Shown piece by piece: positions 13,902-23,174 of a stretch of DNA of 64,000 nt (positions are counted from its first letter, which is position 1; each line of letters begins with the position of its first letter). The position numbers and the translations under genes are program-made. This stretch comes from Sodalis endosymbiont of Henestaris halophilus (GTDB lineage Bacteria; Pseudomonadota; Gammaproteobacteria; Enterobacterales; Enterobacteriaceae). The stretch is taken from assembly GCF_900161835.1 (NCBI RefSeq), contig NZ_LT897836.1:868001-932000 (forward strand), in the 5' to 3' direction. The notes under the pieces are model-generated. The model saw nothing but the letters and a program-made list of their open reading frames with translations. It made no database searches and was not told the origin of the DNA.

Positions 13902-14863
13902 AAGACATAAGCATCCCACTTAAGATGATAAATTTACTCGCGGATGGTGAGTTTTATTCTGGAAAAAAAATTAGCAGAACATTAGGGATAAGTTTTGCAG
14001 CTATCAACACATACATTCAAATCATACGCAACTGGGGTATACATGTCTTTACGGTGCCAGGTAAAGGCTACTGTTTACATGCGCAACTGCAGTTATTGAA
14101 TGAAACTGCAATCAGAGCTCGCCTACCGTCAGGTCGGCTTACCGTTTTGTCGGTTGTTGACTCCACCAATCAATATTTAATTGAACGTATGCTCACACTA
14201 AAACCGGGTGACGCTTGCGTGGCGGAATATCAGAAACATGGACGCGGCCGTCGCGGTCGCCAGTGGATATCGCCATTCGGTAATAACCTTTATTTTTCTC
14301 TATATTGGCGCCTTGAACAGGGTCTGTCTTCTGCATGCGTCCTTAGTTTAATGGTTGGTATTGTTATAGCGGAGATGCTACGCCACCTGGGCGCTGAAGG
14401 GGTGCGCATCAAATGGCCGAACGATCTTTATCTGAACAATTGCAAAATGGCAGGGATACTTATGGACATCATTGGTAATACTGGACGTAACGCCAATGTT
14501 GTAATCGGTGTTGGTATTAACCTGACTATGAGTGCATCAGAGGCCAAATTAATAGATCAGGATTGGATCAATCTGCAAGAAGCAGGTATCGCAATCGATC
14601 GCAATGTTTTAGTTGCCGAATTGATCGATAATTTACGTCGGGCATTGCTGCAGTTCGAGCGTGACGGGTTTTCGCCCTTTGTTGCACGCTGGCAAGCTTT
14701 GGATGTTTTTTGTGACCAACCGGTAAAATTGCTCATTGGCGAGCGGGAGATTAGGGGCATCGCGCGCGGTATTGATGTGCGTGGAGCCTTATTATTAGAA
14801 CAAGATGGAGAATGCCACGCGTATTTAGGTGGAGAGATATCGCTGCGCGGACTGTCGTTATAA
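13898..14863 (+). CDS. birA: Biotin-[acetyl-CoA-carboxylase] ligase / biotin operon repressor BirA
   Basis: Makes biotinyl-5'-AMP and transfers biotin to the AccB lysine, which fatty-acid synthesis needs; in free-living enterics it also represses the bio operon. The 321 residues match the E. coli length. An N-terminal winged-helix domain occupies about residues 1-60. The biotinyl-AMP loop GRGRRGR is at 115-121, KWPND at 172-176, and the catalytic lysine K183 falls within NNCKMAG; numbering matches E. coli. It overlaps murB by 4 bases. Retention of the DNA-binding domain is notable because no bio gene lies in the window; whether it still regulates cannot be told. A hairpin plus T6 about 340 bases downstream (15205-15228) may end this transcript. 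Confidence 0.97.
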   Translation: MKDISIPLKMINLLADGEFYSGKKISRTLGISFAAINTYIQIIRNWGIHVFTVPGKGYCLHAQLQLLNETAIRARLPSGRLTVLSVVDSTNQYLIERMLTLKPGDACVAEYQKHGRGRRGRQWISPFGNNLYFSLYWRLEQGLSSACVLSLMVGIVIAEMLRHLGAEGVRIKWPNDLYLNNCKMAGILMDIIGNTGRNANVVIGVGINLTMSASEAKLIDQDWINLQEAGIAIDRNVLVAELIDNLRRALLQFERDGFSPFVARWQALDVFCDQPVKLLIGEREIRGIARGIDVRGALLLEQDGECHAYLGGEISLRGLSL

Positions 14864-15204
14864 ATGTCGACTCGTAATTCTCTATTTAAACGCGCTTCCA
14901 TTGCAACGCATTAACGCGTTGAGTCATATAAGAAAGTAGCGGTTTACGGCGATCTTAGCTTTTTGCCTTACATGATATTAATAAAAATTATTATCTATCT
15001 CTTAACAACGATTATACTTTCATATCTTGCCGGACTTACAAGAGTTCATTCAGCTGCTGTTAAATATTTTCTTTTTGATGCTTTTTCGCTGCGAAGCAGT
15101 TATTAACTAGTGGGTATTGTTTTGAACAGTTATAAGTTTAAGAGTATCGAAATTTCTTAATTAAGTGATCGGGGATTTATTATTAGTGTTGCATATTACA
15201 GGTT

Positions 15205-15228
15205 AAGCGAAATTTTATTTCGTTTTTT
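15205..15228 (+). terminator. Predicted intrinsic terminator downstream of murB-birA
   Basis: Stem CGAAAT/ATTTCG with loop TTT is extended by weaker pairs (AAG with TTT) and followed directly by T6 (15223-15228). It is oriented to stop transcripts coming from birA. The stem is A+T-rich, so efficiency may be modest. Confidence 0.5.
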
Positions 15229-15231
15229 ATT

Positions 15232-15258
15232 CTATCTTATATTGCAGATATAAGATAG
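15232..15258. repeat. Perfect hairpin, 11-bp arms
   Basis: CTATCTTATAT and ATATAAGATAG surround the loop TGCAG, starting 4 bases after the T6 of the preceding terminator. No T-run follows on plus. It could be a second part of the terminator region. Confidence 0.6.
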
Positions 15259-15971
15259 GCGGTTTCTTTATGTACCAGCCGGTAGATCTTGCTTAGCACG
15301 CAATAGTACGCCGGGGTTTTAATAAGTTGCCTCTTTAGCAATTTTGCTATATTACCATTATTTCTATATGTTAGTAAGTTATAGTGATAGCTTAACTCTA
15401 TCAGTATTTATAGTAGAGTTCTATGCCAATGATAATTTCCGTCAAGCTACATAAATAGCTCCAGTAGCTTGTCTTGCAGCAGTGCATCGAACAGCACGAC
15501 GAGAAGTTGTGCTGCAAATAATAGCTTTAATTAGGCTATTATGGAGTTAACAATAATTTAATTTACTTTTAGTTTTAAAATAGACTTCTTTCAAATCAGA
15601 TACATAATATTGTTATCTGATCGATTGTTCATTTCCTGGGCTTACCAGGAAAAGGTTTCCGTAAAAATTGCCGTTATACCTATAAAATAGTTGTACTCCG
15701 CTTTTGGTTGGTCAGTCGTCTAACGAAGTCCGACTTGTAAGTCTATATAATAAGTCAATTATATCTAGTAGATGTGACTGTGAATGCATGATACTTGTCT
15801 TGAGAAAATATTTTATGCTAATAAACAGTAAATGTTAGATAAAGAAAAATATTAAGCTCCGGGCTAGCCACGGTAACAATTATTTTTGTGATAGAGTGCA
15901 CGCAGTTAGGAAAGAGCCGCTGGGTGCCGCAGCGTAGGCGTTTGCTAAAATGAGTCGTCAGCCTCGCAAAA

Positions 15972-16922
15972 TTATTTACGCAACCGGATTATTTCTACCG
16001 CATGATTGGTGCTTTTCTCCAGGATAAGACTAGCGCGATCGCGCGTAGGAAGAATGTTTTGCTTCAGATTGCGCCCGTTAATTGCAGTCCATAGTTGGCT
16101 GGCTATAGACACCGATTTTTCTTTGGAAAGCTGAGAATAATGGTGAAAATAAGAGTTAGGTTCGGAAAATGCACCTTGGCGCAATTTAAGAAAGCGATTG
16201 ATATACCAGTTCTGAAGCAATGCTTCAGGCGCATCGACGTAAATAGAAAAATCGACAAAGTCAGAGACAAACACATGGTACGGATTACGATTATAATCGC
16301 TGCTATTTTGCAAAACATTTAATCCTTCCAAGATTAAAATATCCGGTTGATAAATAATTTTTCTCTCATCGGGAACGATGTCGTATATTAAATGTGAATA
16401 GACGGGAGCGTTCACCCGTGGAATTCCTGATTTCACCTGTGATAGGAAATTGACCAAGCTGCGAATATCATAAGATTCTGGGAATCCTTTTTTCTTCATA
16501 AGATCCCGCTGCTTGAGTACTTGGTTAGGGTGCAAAAAACCATCAGTTGTTACTAACTCTACCGTACGATGTTCAGGCCAGCGGCTAAGCAGTGCCTGCA
16601 AGACGCGCGCTGTAGTGCTTTTGCCGACCGCCACACTACCAGCTATACCGATGATATAGGGGATCCGCCGACTATTAGTACCGAGAAACTGCTCTAGAAC
16701 CGTCCTGCGCCTTAAATTAGCGCTAAAATAAAAATTTAGTAGACGCGCTAGTGGCAGATAAATCTCTGCTACTTCTTCGAGAGAAAGATCTTCATTAATC
16801 CCCTTTAGCTTAACAATTTCCTCTTCGGTGAGCGTCATAGGCACGGAATGACGCAACGTGGCCCATTGTTGGCGGCTAAATTGGAGGTATTCTGTGGGGG
16901 AAAATTGCAATGATGTCATCAT
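15972..16922 (-). CDS. coaA: Pantothenate kinase (type I) CoaA
   Basis: Phosphorylates pantothenate with ATP, the first and rate-controlling step of coenzyme A synthesis. The 316 residues equal the E. coli length. The P-loop GSVAVGKST lies at about residues 95-103. The segment [12 protein letters not shown] and the downstream [20 protein letters not shown] blocks are intact, as is the C-terminal [12 protein letters not shown]. The start is chosen because the N-terminus aligns with the family at this length. It is convergent with birA, as in enterics. Feedback inhibition by CoA is a family property and cannot be judged from the sequence. Retention implies that pantothenate is made, or supplied by the host or a partner. 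Confidence 0.97.
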   Translation of the reverse strand: MMTSLQFSPTEYLQFSRQQWATLRHSVPMTLTEEEIVKLKGINEDLSLEEVAEIYLPLARLLNFYFSANLRRRTVLEQFLGTNSRRIPYIIGIAGSVAVGKSTTARVLQALLSRWPEHRTVELVTTDGFLHPNQVLKQRDLMKKKGFPESYDIRSLVNFLSQVKSGIPRVNAPVYSHLIYDIVPDERKIIYQPDILILEGLNVLQNSSDYNRNPYHVFVSDFVDFSIYVDAPEALLQNWYINRFLKLRQGAFSEPNSYFHHYSQLSKEKSVSIASQLWTAINGRNLKQNILPTRDRASLILEKSTNHAVEIIRLRK

Positions 16923-17340
16923 AACTTAAGTCAGCCTGCTTCATAGTTTATTTATGTCACAGAGCTTTTCCTAGAATAAAATAAACTGCATAGTATAAAT
17001 AGTTGCGTACCTACCGTAGAGTGTTTTTTTGCCGCTGTCGAGGACTAGTATTTTGGTTAGAAATCAGCAGTCGCTGCATTAGCTTTCTCATTACTATGTG
17101 CGATCATTGATTATAGCAATACTATAATTATGTATAGACTGTGCTACTTGCATGCATAATGCTACCAGTGCTATTATACTTATTAAGGCGTGATATTTTA
17201 CTGCTTAGATGCGAGCTTGAATAAAAATCAATTTTACGTGTCGTGTTGTTAAGTTAGGTAATTTTTGGACGTAAACGTGATTTATGTAATTTTTATATTG
17301 CATAGGTCGTGAATTCTATCTAGAATGTGCAGCACTAAAT
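16923..17340. other. coaA-tRNA spacer (418 bp)
   Basis: It should hold the divergent promoters for coaA (minus) and the tRNA cluster (plus). A+T-rich segments could serve as -10 boxes, but I see no convincing -35/-10 pair and no G+C discriminator typical of stable-RNA promoters. Confidence 0.5.
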
Positions 17341-17416
17341 GCCGGCATAGCTCAGTAGGTAGAGCAATTGATTTGTAATCAGTAGGTCGAGGGTTCGAAA
17401 CCTTCTGTCGGCATCA
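17341..17416 (+). tRNA. thrU: tRNA-Thr (anticodon TGT)
   Basis: The cloverleaf folds: acceptor GCCGGCA pairs with TGTCGGC (one G-T), and anticodon loop TTTGTAA is on an ATTGA/TCAGT stem. The T-arm GGTTCGAA is standard. Discriminator A (17413) is followed by TCA instead of the CCA encoded in E. coli, so CCA must be added by tRNA nucleotidyltransferase. It is the first of four tRNAs in the conserved thrU-tyrU-glyT-thrT order. Confidence 0.95.
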
Positions 17417-17425
17417 AAAAAGTTT

Positions 17426-17510
17426 GGTGGGGTTCCCGAGCGGCTAAAGGGAGCAGACTGTAAATCTGCCGTCACAGACTTCGAAGGTTCGAATCCTTCC
17501 CCCACCACCA
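17426..17510 (+). tRNA. tyrU: tRNA-Tyr (anticodon GTA)
   Basis: An 85-nt type II tRNA with a long variable arm. It begins GGTGGGG and ends in an encoded CCA. The anticodon loop CTGTAAA gives GTA. It is nearly identical to the E. coli tRNA and starts 9 bases after tRNA-Thr. It is charged by the tyrS product at 39903-41189. Confidence 0.97.
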
Positions 17511-17686
17511 TAATTAGTATCACGAATAATACAATCTTGTTATTAAGACCTTATGATGCAGTAAAAAATAAAAATAGATAAAAATTCAGGTCAAGCGCAT
17601 TAGTACAAAGATCAATAAAAGCCATTTTTAAGTAAAGCATCATTATTATAATCTGTAGAAATCATGAAGTATCCAAGTTTTAAAAT

Positions 17687-17761
17687 GCGGGCATCGTATA
17701 ATGGTTATTATCTCAGCCTTCCAAGCTGATGATGTGGGTTCGATTCCCATTGCCCGCTCCC
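17687..17761 (+). tRNA. glyT: tRNA-Gly (anticodon TCC)
   Basis: Acceptor GCGGGCA pairs with TGCCCGC. The anticodon loop CTTCCAA gives TCC. The T-arm GGTTCGATTCCC is standard. The positions of the encoded CCA read CCC, so the tail must be repaired post-transcriptionally. The gap to tyrU is 176 bp, longer than in E. coli. Confidence 0.95.
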
Positions 17762-17769
17762 AATGGGTT

Positions 17770-17845
17770 GCTGATATAGCTTAGTTGGTAGAGCACACCC
17801 TTGGTAAGGGTGAGGTCGGCAGTTCGAATCTGCCTATCAGCACCA
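17770..17845 (+). tRNA. thrT: tRNA-Thr (anticodon GGT)
   Basis: A 76-nt tRNA with acceptor GCTGATA paired to TATCAGC, an ACCCT/AGGGT-type anticodon stem with GGT, and an encoded CCA. In enterics it is followed immediately by tufB; here a tufB fossil follows. Confidence 0.96.
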
Positions 17846-17948
17846 TGTTTGACTACCTTGTATGGAGAAAAAATTAGTAGACATTATTTCTTAGCTAATG
17901 TATTGATTACACCCATATATTTTGTTTTAAAAAAGTAACAATAATTGA

Positions 17949-19121
17949 CGCTTCAAGAAAAAGTTTAATGTACAAAACCAAACATTAACATCAGTAGTAT
18001 TGATTACGTTGTTTATAATAAAACGACTATGAAAACTCAATTACCTCCGTGCGCTAACCAAGTCTTACGACGATAAGACGAGAGACTTTGATCATATATA
18101 TGGCAACGCGCCGGAAGAAAAACTCATGGCATCATTATTAATACCATGCATGTTTAGTATAACATGATGCCCCGAACTAACATTACGCATACGTAAATTG
18201 CCCGTAATACGCTGGCTTGTAAAATATAACCAGCGGGCGTGGTCCAAATAGACCGAAACTATTCTAATTGCTGCTGTCACCTATAGTTTGATTTTGCATA
18301 TACGAGAGTATATGCCGTTAAGTTATTAGGTAACCGCCTCATTATAATATATCATTATTTATGAACAAATATGTCATTGTTTATGACGAAGGGCTGTTAT
18401 AATTTTTGGTAATGGGAGCGCGCTAACCGCTATCATAAGATAATTATCTGGGCAATGGACACACAAATTTATCTGTGTATTCTGTACTTAAGGTGCTGTA
18501 AGGGGTTAATCTGTATAATAAAATTATTGAACCGACGGAAGCGCTTAATAGTTACATTAGGAACCAGAACGCGTTATTAACAACCAATACTCTTTTAAAT
18601 CAAGGACGTATTCTTTATTTATGGCTTCGTCATCGTGGTGACTGGTTCTTATGGAGTTATGTATTTTAAAAGTAGGCTAGAAGCTAAAATTATTAACATT
18701 AAAACACTACGAAAATTGCCTGCACCGGTATTGAAATGTTTCGTAATCTCTTCGTACAGGCAATAATTTGGGTTTGTTGTTGCATGTCACCAAGCTGACA
18801 CAATAGATTTTGGTAAGGTCTTGGTCATAACCGGTTCGACCAAGTTACGCACTTAGTTTTAATTAGAGATTGATATGCTCAAAAAATGAACGCAGTTGTG
18901 TCACACACTCCTTTCAAAGGATGCTGTACACAATTCTACTTTCGTATTACTAATGTGATTTGTATCATTTAACTGCCGGAAGGCGTTGAAAGGGTAATAC
19001 CAAGAGACAACATAAAAAATGATTGTTAACTTTTATTGCGTTGATCAACATGGATGAGAATCTGAATTTCTCAGTTCGTGCAGGCTATTGTACTATTAAT
19101 GCTAGTCTTATTGTTTAATTT
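17949..19121 (+). pseudogene. tufB: Decayed tufB (elongation factor Tu)
   Basis: This 1.5 kb stretch with no ORF aligns end to end with an enteric tufB at its expected place between thrT and secE. Readable landmarks in order: a degraded AAGAAAAAGTTTAATG start region; ACGCGCCGGAAGAAAAA at about 18107 (codons for NAPEEKA); ACGCATACGTAAATTGCCCG at about 18184 (YAHVDCPG, with TAA replacing the Asp codon); GGAACCAGAACGC at about 18560 (PEPER); GACGTATTCT at about 18604; GGTATTGAAATGTTTCG at about 18727; AACTGCCGGAAGGCGTTGAA at about 18971 (ELPEGVE). The fossil is about 1173 bp against 1185 in E. coli, so decay was mostly by substitution and small indels. Many stops and frameshifts make it certainly dead. 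EF-Tu must come from another tuf copy outside the window. Confidence 0.93.
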
Positions 19122-19388
19122 ATCGCTTAAACTAGTGAATACTGATATTTGTCTAATAATCTTTTAAAGAGAGATGTGGTTAAATTAGACTCATGTGAGT
19201 AGCTTTGCTAAGATAAAGAACTTATCTCTTAAATAATTTAAGCTACAATTATTATTGTAATTAACTAATGTTTTTTTCGGCATAAACATCGAGTAGTTGC
19301 TGATTCATAGCAAAATTCGGTTTATAGTCGCAATATTTGCAGAACTAAAAATAAGTTTTTTTGTCTGAATTCTATGTGACAGGTTTTT

Positions 19389-19772
19389 ATGAGTGCTAAT
19401 ACCGAAGCTCAAGGAAGCAGGCGCGGCTTGGAAGTGGTTAAGTGGTTAGTTGTCGCAATTTTGTTAGTCCTGGCAATCGTTGGTAACTATTTTTATCGTG
19501 ATTATAATTTACCTATGCGAGCGTCGGTGGTTGTGCTTGTGATTGTTATTGCAGGTGTTGTAGCCATGATGACAATCAAAGGTAAGTCTATCGTTACTTT
19601 TGCGCGTGAAGCTAGTACCGAAATACGTAAAGTTATTTGGCCAACCCGCGAGGAAACATTAAATACCACTTTAGTTGTTGTCACAGTAACTGCCGTGATG
19701 TCACTGCTTCTGTGGGGTCTAGATGGCGTTCTGGTCCGTGTAATATCATTTATTACTAGCCTGAGGTTCTAA
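19389..19772 (+). CDS. secE: Preprotein translocase subunit SecE
   Basis: Inner-membrane clamp subunit of the SecYEG channel. The 127 residues equal the E. coli length, with three predicted membrane segments (about residues 19-36, 45-62 and 94-112). The conserved cytoplasmic amphipathic region [20 protein letters not shown] precedes the third and essential segment. It is followed by nusG after 1 base, the classic secE-nusG operon. The promoter should lie between the tufB fossil and the start; a TACAAT at 19244-19249 is a possible -10 box. Confidence 0.96.
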   Translation: MSANTEAQGSRRGLEVVKWLVVAILLVLAIVGNYFYRDYNLPMRASVVVLVIVIAGVVAMMTIKGKSIVTFAREASTEIRKVIWPTREETLNTTLVVVTVTAVMSLLLWGLDGVLVRVISFITSLRF

Positions 19773-19773
19773 G

Positions 19774-20328
19774 ATGTCTGAAGCTCCCAAAAAACGTTGG
19801 TATGTTGTTCAGGCGTTTGCAGGTTTTGAGGCACGCGTAGCACAGTCTCTCCGCGAACATATTAAACTTTATAATCTGCATAGTAATACAGAGTTATTTG
19901 GCAAAGTAATGGTGCCAACGGAAGAGGTAGTTGAAATCCGCAGCGGACAGCGACGTAAAAGCGAACGGAAATTCTTTCCGGGCTATGTCCTCGTACAGAT
20001 GGTCATGAATGACGCCAGCTGGCATCTAGTGCGCAGCGTACCGCGTGTCATGGGTTTTATTGGTGGCACCTCAGATCGTCCAGCGCCTATCAGCGATAAA
20101 GAAGTTGACGAAATTATGAACCGCCTTCAGCAAATTGGTGATAAGCCACGACCGAAAACTATTTTCGAGCCGGGCGAATTAGTGCGCATCAACGATGGTC
20201 CCTTTATTGACTTCAACGGCATGGTTGAAGAGGTAGATTATGATAAAAGCCGCTTGAAGGTATCGGTATTGATATTTGGTCGTGCCACGCCTGTAGAGCT
20301 AAATTTTAGTCAGGTTGAGAAAGGATAA
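19774..20328 (+). CDS. nusG: Transcription termination/antitermination factor NusG
   Basis: Binds the RNA polymerase clamp, suppresses pausing, and links polymerase to Rho or to ribosomal protein S10. The 184 residues (181 in E. coli) comprise an N-terminal NGN domain starting [14 protein letters not shown], with [11 protein letters not shown] in its core, and a C-terminal KOW domain from about residue 130 containing [12 protein letters not shown]. The stop precedes the rplK leader. No defect is visible. Confidence 0.97.
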   Translation: MSEAPKKRWYVVQAFAGFEARVAQSLREHIKLYNLHSNTELFGKVMVPTEEVVEIRSGQRRKSERKFFPGYVLVQMVMNDASWHLVRSVPRVMGFIGGTSDRPAPISDKEVDEIMNRLQQIGDKPRPKTIFEPGELVRINDGPFIDFNGMVEEVDYDKSRLKVSVLIFGRATPVELNFSQVEKG

Positions 20329-20389
20329 GTATCCTAACATTATTGTTGCTTGCTCAAGATGAACAATTAATTTATTATTTACTTTATTA

Positions 20390-20478
20390 ATTTTTATGCT
20401 TCTTTAGAACGCGTGAATTTTTATTCACGAGAGAGGTGGGCCTTAACCGGCGTTATTACCCAAGAGGATAATCACAAC
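20390..20478 (+). promoter_or_regulatory. rplK leader, possible L1 autoregulatory site
   Basis: The 150-base nusG-rplK gap is occupied near rplK by a comparatively G+C-rich segment (GAGAGGTGGGCCTTAACCGG and onward) ending in a purine-rich ribosome-binding region GAGGATAATCACAAC. In E. coli, L1 binds the rplK leader and represses rplK-rplA translation, and the position matches. The exact L1 fold was not proven here. Confidence 0.35.
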
Positions 20479-20907
20479 ATGGCCAAGAAAATACAAGCTT
20501 ATGTCAAACTGCAGGTTGCTGCAGGCATGGCAAATCCGAGTCCGCCGGTAGGTCCAGCCTTGGGTCAGAAGGGCGTCAATATAATGGAATTTTGTAAAAC
20601 CTTCAATGCCAAAACAGAAAACCTTGAAAAGGGATTGCCGATTCCGGTTGTTATCACCGTGTATTCCGATCGTTCTTTTACTTTCGTTACGAAAACGCCA
20701 CCGGCGGCTGTGTTGTTGAAGAAAGCCGCAAACATACAGTGCGGTTCCGGAAAGCCTAATAAAGATAATATTGGTAAAGTAACCATCGCGCAAGTCCGTG
20801 AAATTGCAAAAATTAAAGCGGATGATATGACCGGAGCCAATATGGAAGCTATGTCACGCTCTATTGAGGGTACTGCTCGTTCCATGGGTTTGGTGGTTGA
20901 GGATTGA
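20479..20907 (+). CDS. rplK: Large ribosomal subunit protein L11
   Basis: Forms the GTPase-associated centre with 23S rRNA and L10/L12; needed for factor-dependent steps and for RelA activation. The start is set at the ATG giving [13 protein letters not shown], which yields 142 aa exactly as in E. coli; the reading frame is open 22 codons further upstream but that segment is leader. The proline-rich [12 protein letters not shown] and the C-terminal RNA-binding EGTARSMGL segments are intact. Followed by rplA after 7 bases, with L1 as the presumed translational repressor of both. Confidence 0.97.
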   Translation: MAKKIQAYVKLQVAAGMANPSPPVGPALGQKGVNIMEFCKTFNAKTENLEKGLPIPVVITVYSDRSFTFVTKTPPAAVLLKKAANIQCGSGKPNKDNIGKVTIAQVREIAKIKADDMTGANMEAMSRSIEGTARSMGLVVED

Positions 20908-20914
20908 ATAAAAA

Positions 20915-21619
20915 ATGGCTAAGCTGGTCAAGCGTATGTGCGTCATACGCAACAAAGTCGATTTTACTAAGCAGTATAATATAAGTGAAGCCATAGCGCT
21001 TTTGAAGGAACTAGCTACTGCTAAGTTCGTTGAAAGTATCGATGTCGCTGTCAATTTAAGCATTGATGCACGTAAATCCGATCATAATGTACGGGGAGCT
21101 ACTGTATTGCCGTATGGTATCGGCCGCATCATTCGCGTTGCTGTGTTTGCTCAGGGTGCTAGTGCTGAAGCGGCGGAAGCCGCCGGCGCGGATCAGGTAG
21201 GTATGGATGATCTTGCTGATCAGATCAAAAAAGGCGATTTCAAATTCGATGTGGTTATAGCGTCTCTGGACGCGATGCATATCGTCAGCCAACTGGGACA
21301 GATTCTTGGTCCGCGTGGACTTATGCCAAATCCCAAAGTTGGCACCGTTACTTCGAACGTTGCTGAAGCAGTTAAAAACGTTAAAGCTGGCCAAGTGCGC
21401 TATCGCAACGATAAAAATGGTATTATCCATACTACTATCGGTAAAGTGAATTTTGAATCTGATCAGTTGAAAGAAAATCTAGAAGCTCTGCTGATTGCGC
21501 TCAAAAAAGCTAAGCCGACTCAGATAAAAGGTATTTATATCAAAAAAATTAGCCTGTCTACGACCATGGGTGTAGGTATAACAATAGATCAAAGCAGCCT
21601 CTCTACAACGATCATTTAA
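20915..21619 (+). CDS. rplA: Large ribosomal subunit protein L1
   Basis: Binds 23S rRNA at the mobile L1 stalk that guides E-site tRNA release, and in enterics represses its own operon. The 234 residues equal the E. coli length. The signature segment [14 protein letters not shown] and the preceding LGQILGPRG are intact. The final residues differ from E. coli (ends SLSTTII), ordinary drift. rplJ follows only after a 301-bp leader, matching the separate L10 transcription/regulation unit of enterics. Confidence 0.97.
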   Translation: MAKLVKRMCVIRNKVDFTKQYNISEAIALLKELATAKFVESIDVAVNLSIDARKSDHNVRGATVLPYGIGRIIRVAVFAQGASAEAAEAAGADQVGMDDLADQIKKGDFKFDVVIASLDAMHIVSQLGQILGPRGLMPNPKVGTVTSNVAEAVKNVKAGQVRYRNDKNGIIHTTIGKVNFESDQLKENLEALLIALKKAKPTQIKGIYIKKISLSTTMGVGITIDQSSLSTTII

Positions 21620-21920
21620 TTATTTCTTTAATGTTGGTTTATATATGTCTAAAATCTAACACCCAATGTTTCGCCAAAGACGTTATGTTTTTAACGTAAC
21701 CGCAACACCAAGTTTTTGGTTATGGTTTTATTAATTTAAATCCTCTTTAAAAATCTCGGAGGTGTGTCATAATAGTTTTTCTGCATAAACGGTCAAAATG
21801 GTTTGAATAATATATTCTTTTGCTGAATTTTACTGACCGTATATCAACATATACGGTCAGTATGACGGTATGTGAAGTAAGTTTCGGTCTTATTTATCTC
21901 AAATACAGGAACACAATTTA
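21620..21920 (+). promoter_or_regulatory. rplJ leader region with a strong hairpin
   Basis: 301 bases separate rplA and rplJ, where enterics have the L10 promoter and the L10-L12-binding autoregulatory leader. The clearest structure is TACTGACCGTATAT (21831-21844), loop CAAC, then its exact reverse complement (21849-21862), a 14-bp stem. It is followed by TGACGG rather than a T-run, so it is not an intrinsic terminator. rplJ starts 58 bases beyond it. It may be part of the L10 regulatory fold, but I cannot match it to the E. coli leader structure with certainty. Confidence 0.5.
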
Positions 21921-22418
21921 ATGGCATTAAATCTTCAAAAGAAAAAAGAGATTGTTGCTGACATCAGTTCAATCATTCAAGGTGCACTTTCTGCTGTTAT
22001 TGCGGATTACCGTGGCGTTACGGTAGATAAAATGACTGAACTACGTAAAGTAGGTCGTTCAGCCGGTGTTGACATGCGCGTTGTTCGTAACACGCTAATG
22101 CGCCGTATTGTTAAAGGCACCCCTTTTGAGTGCCTAAAAAATACGTTTATTGGGCCGACTCTCATTGCTTTTTCTAACGAACACCCTGGTTCTGCCGCTC
22201 GTTTGTTCAAGGCTTTTGCTACAGATAATGCTAATTTTAAGATTAAAGCCTCAGCCTTTGAAGGAGAAATCATCCCTGCATCGCAGTTTGACCGCCTAGC
22301 CACTCTGCCAACTTACAAAGAAGCAATTGCTCGCCTGATGTTAATTATGAAAGAAACATCTGCAGGCAAACTGGTTCGCACGCTAGCCGCATTGCGCGAT
22401 CAGAAAGAGGTTGCATAA
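21921..22418 (+). CDS. rplJ: Large ribosomal subunit protein L10
   Basis: Base of the L12 stalk: it anchors L7/L12 dimers through its C-terminal helix and binds 23S rRNA with its N-terminal domain. The 165 residues equal the E. coli length. The N-terminal [16 protein letters not shown] and the [13 protein letters not shown] block are conserved. The C-terminal helix ending [11 protein letters not shown], the L12-binding part, is present. A short purine-rich stretch (ACAGGAACAC) precedes the ATG. rplL follows after 66 bases. Confidence 0.97.
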   Translation: MALNLQKKKEIVADISSIIQGALSAVIADYRGVTVDKMTELRKVGRSAGVDMRVVRNTLMRRIVKGTPFECLKNTFIGPTLIAFSNEHPGSAARLFKAFATDNANFKIKASAFEGEIIPASQFDRLATLPTYKEAIARLMLIMKETSAGKLVRTLAALRDQKEVA

Positions 22419-22484
22419 TCTCCTGTTTAATTCTGCAGTAATTACAAATGTATACACACTTTCTGAATTCTAGGAATACTTGTT

Positions 22485-22853
22485 ATGTTTATCACAAAAG
22501 AACAAATTCTGAATGCGGTTGCTGAAATGTCCATAATGGACGTGGTAGAATTGATATCTATGATGGAAAAAAAATTCGGAGTTTCTGCCGCTGCTGCTGT
22601 AACCGTTACCGCAGGTAACCAAGTTGAAGCCGTAGAAGAAAAGACCGAGTTTAATGTTGTGTTAAGCTCTATCGGCGCGAACAAAATTGCTGTCATTAAG
22701 GCCGTAAGAGCCGCTACAGGTCTTGGTCTGAAAGAAGCTAAAGACCTAGTTGAATCCGCACCTGTCACTCTGAAAGAAGGCATGAGCAAAGATGATGCTG
22801 ATGTACTTAAGAAAGTTTTGGAAGAAGCGGGGGCTTCTATTGAAGTTAAATAA
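22485..22853 (+). CDS. rplL: Large ribosomal subunit protein L7/L12
   Basis: Multicopy stalk protein that recruits and stimulates translational GTPases. The 122 residues (121 in E. coli) comprise an N-terminal dimerisation domain (about 1-35), an alanine/valine-rich hinge (about 36-54), and a C-terminal factor-binding domain containing [20 protein letters not shown]. The start residues MFITKEQ replace the usual MSITK, so the N-terminal serine that RimJ/RimL acetylates in E. coli is absent; this is inference from one residue. AGGAA lies upstream of the ATG. Confidence 0.97.
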   Translation: MFITKEQILNAVAEMSIMDVVELISMMEKKFGVSAAAAVTVTAGNQVEAVEEKTEFNVVLSSIGANKIAVIKAVRAATGLGLKEAKDLVESAPVTLKEGMSKDDADVLKKVLEEAGASIEVK

Positions 22854-23174
22854 GTGCTGCACCTTGCAGGTTTGTAGCCTTAATTAGGCTGGTGATTTTT
22901 AGTTTAATAACCCTTTTCTGCTGTAACAAATCAGTATCATTGTATATCATGTGTCTACTGATTAGACCTAAATCTTTTATAGACCACTGAACATATTATT
23001 CATTATCTATTAGAGTTTTTGATTTCGTAAAGTGTAGCAACGTAATATTATTAATAATAAAATATATATTGCGTAGAGAATAGTAATTTTCCGAACACGA
23101 GAAAATAGCATTATATTTACCGTTCTAGTAGGACGGTAGAGCGGCTTTACTTGTCAGCTAGCTGAAGGAACCCT
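22854..23174 (+). promoter_or_regulatory. rplL-rpoB spacer with decayed attenuator
   Basis: In E. coli this gap holds a partial terminator and an RNase III site that set ribosomal protein versus polymerase output. Here AGCC-TTAATTA-GGCT, GGCTGGTGA and TTTTTAG (about 22877-22901) still resemble the 5' arm of that attenuator, but the 3' arm reads TTTAATAACC and no longer pairs with GGCTGGTGA. The remaining spacer is A+T-rich. An AAGGAA ribosome-binding site precedes rpoB. Regulation by attenuation is therefore probably weakened or lost. Confidence 0.5.

Larger units (their letters stand above)
14864..15971. other. Spacer between convergent birA and coaA with a hairpin cluster
   Basis: birA and coaA nearly abut in E. 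coli, so this 1.1 kb gap is enlarged. No ORF is supportable. It contains a plus-strand intrinsic terminator (15205-15228), a perfect 11-bp hairpin (15232-15258), an 8-bp stem ATAATAGC/GCTATTAT (15518-15542) and an 8-bp stem TTTCCTGG/CCAGGAAA (15632-15652). The origin of the remaining sequence is not recognisable. Confidence 0.6.

Noticed and set aside
17335-17523. 62-codon minus-strand ORF
   Set aside because: It lies entirely across the tRNA-Thr and tRNA-Tyr genes; such antisense ORFs over tRNAs are common annotation artefacts.
18296-18315. Hairpin GCATATAC/GTATATGC
   Set aside because: It lies inside the tufB fossil; it shows that 8-bp stems arise by chance during decay.
20413-20478. Upstream extension of rplK by 22 codons
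   Set aside because: This is the rplK leader; the ATG at 20479 gives the exact family length.
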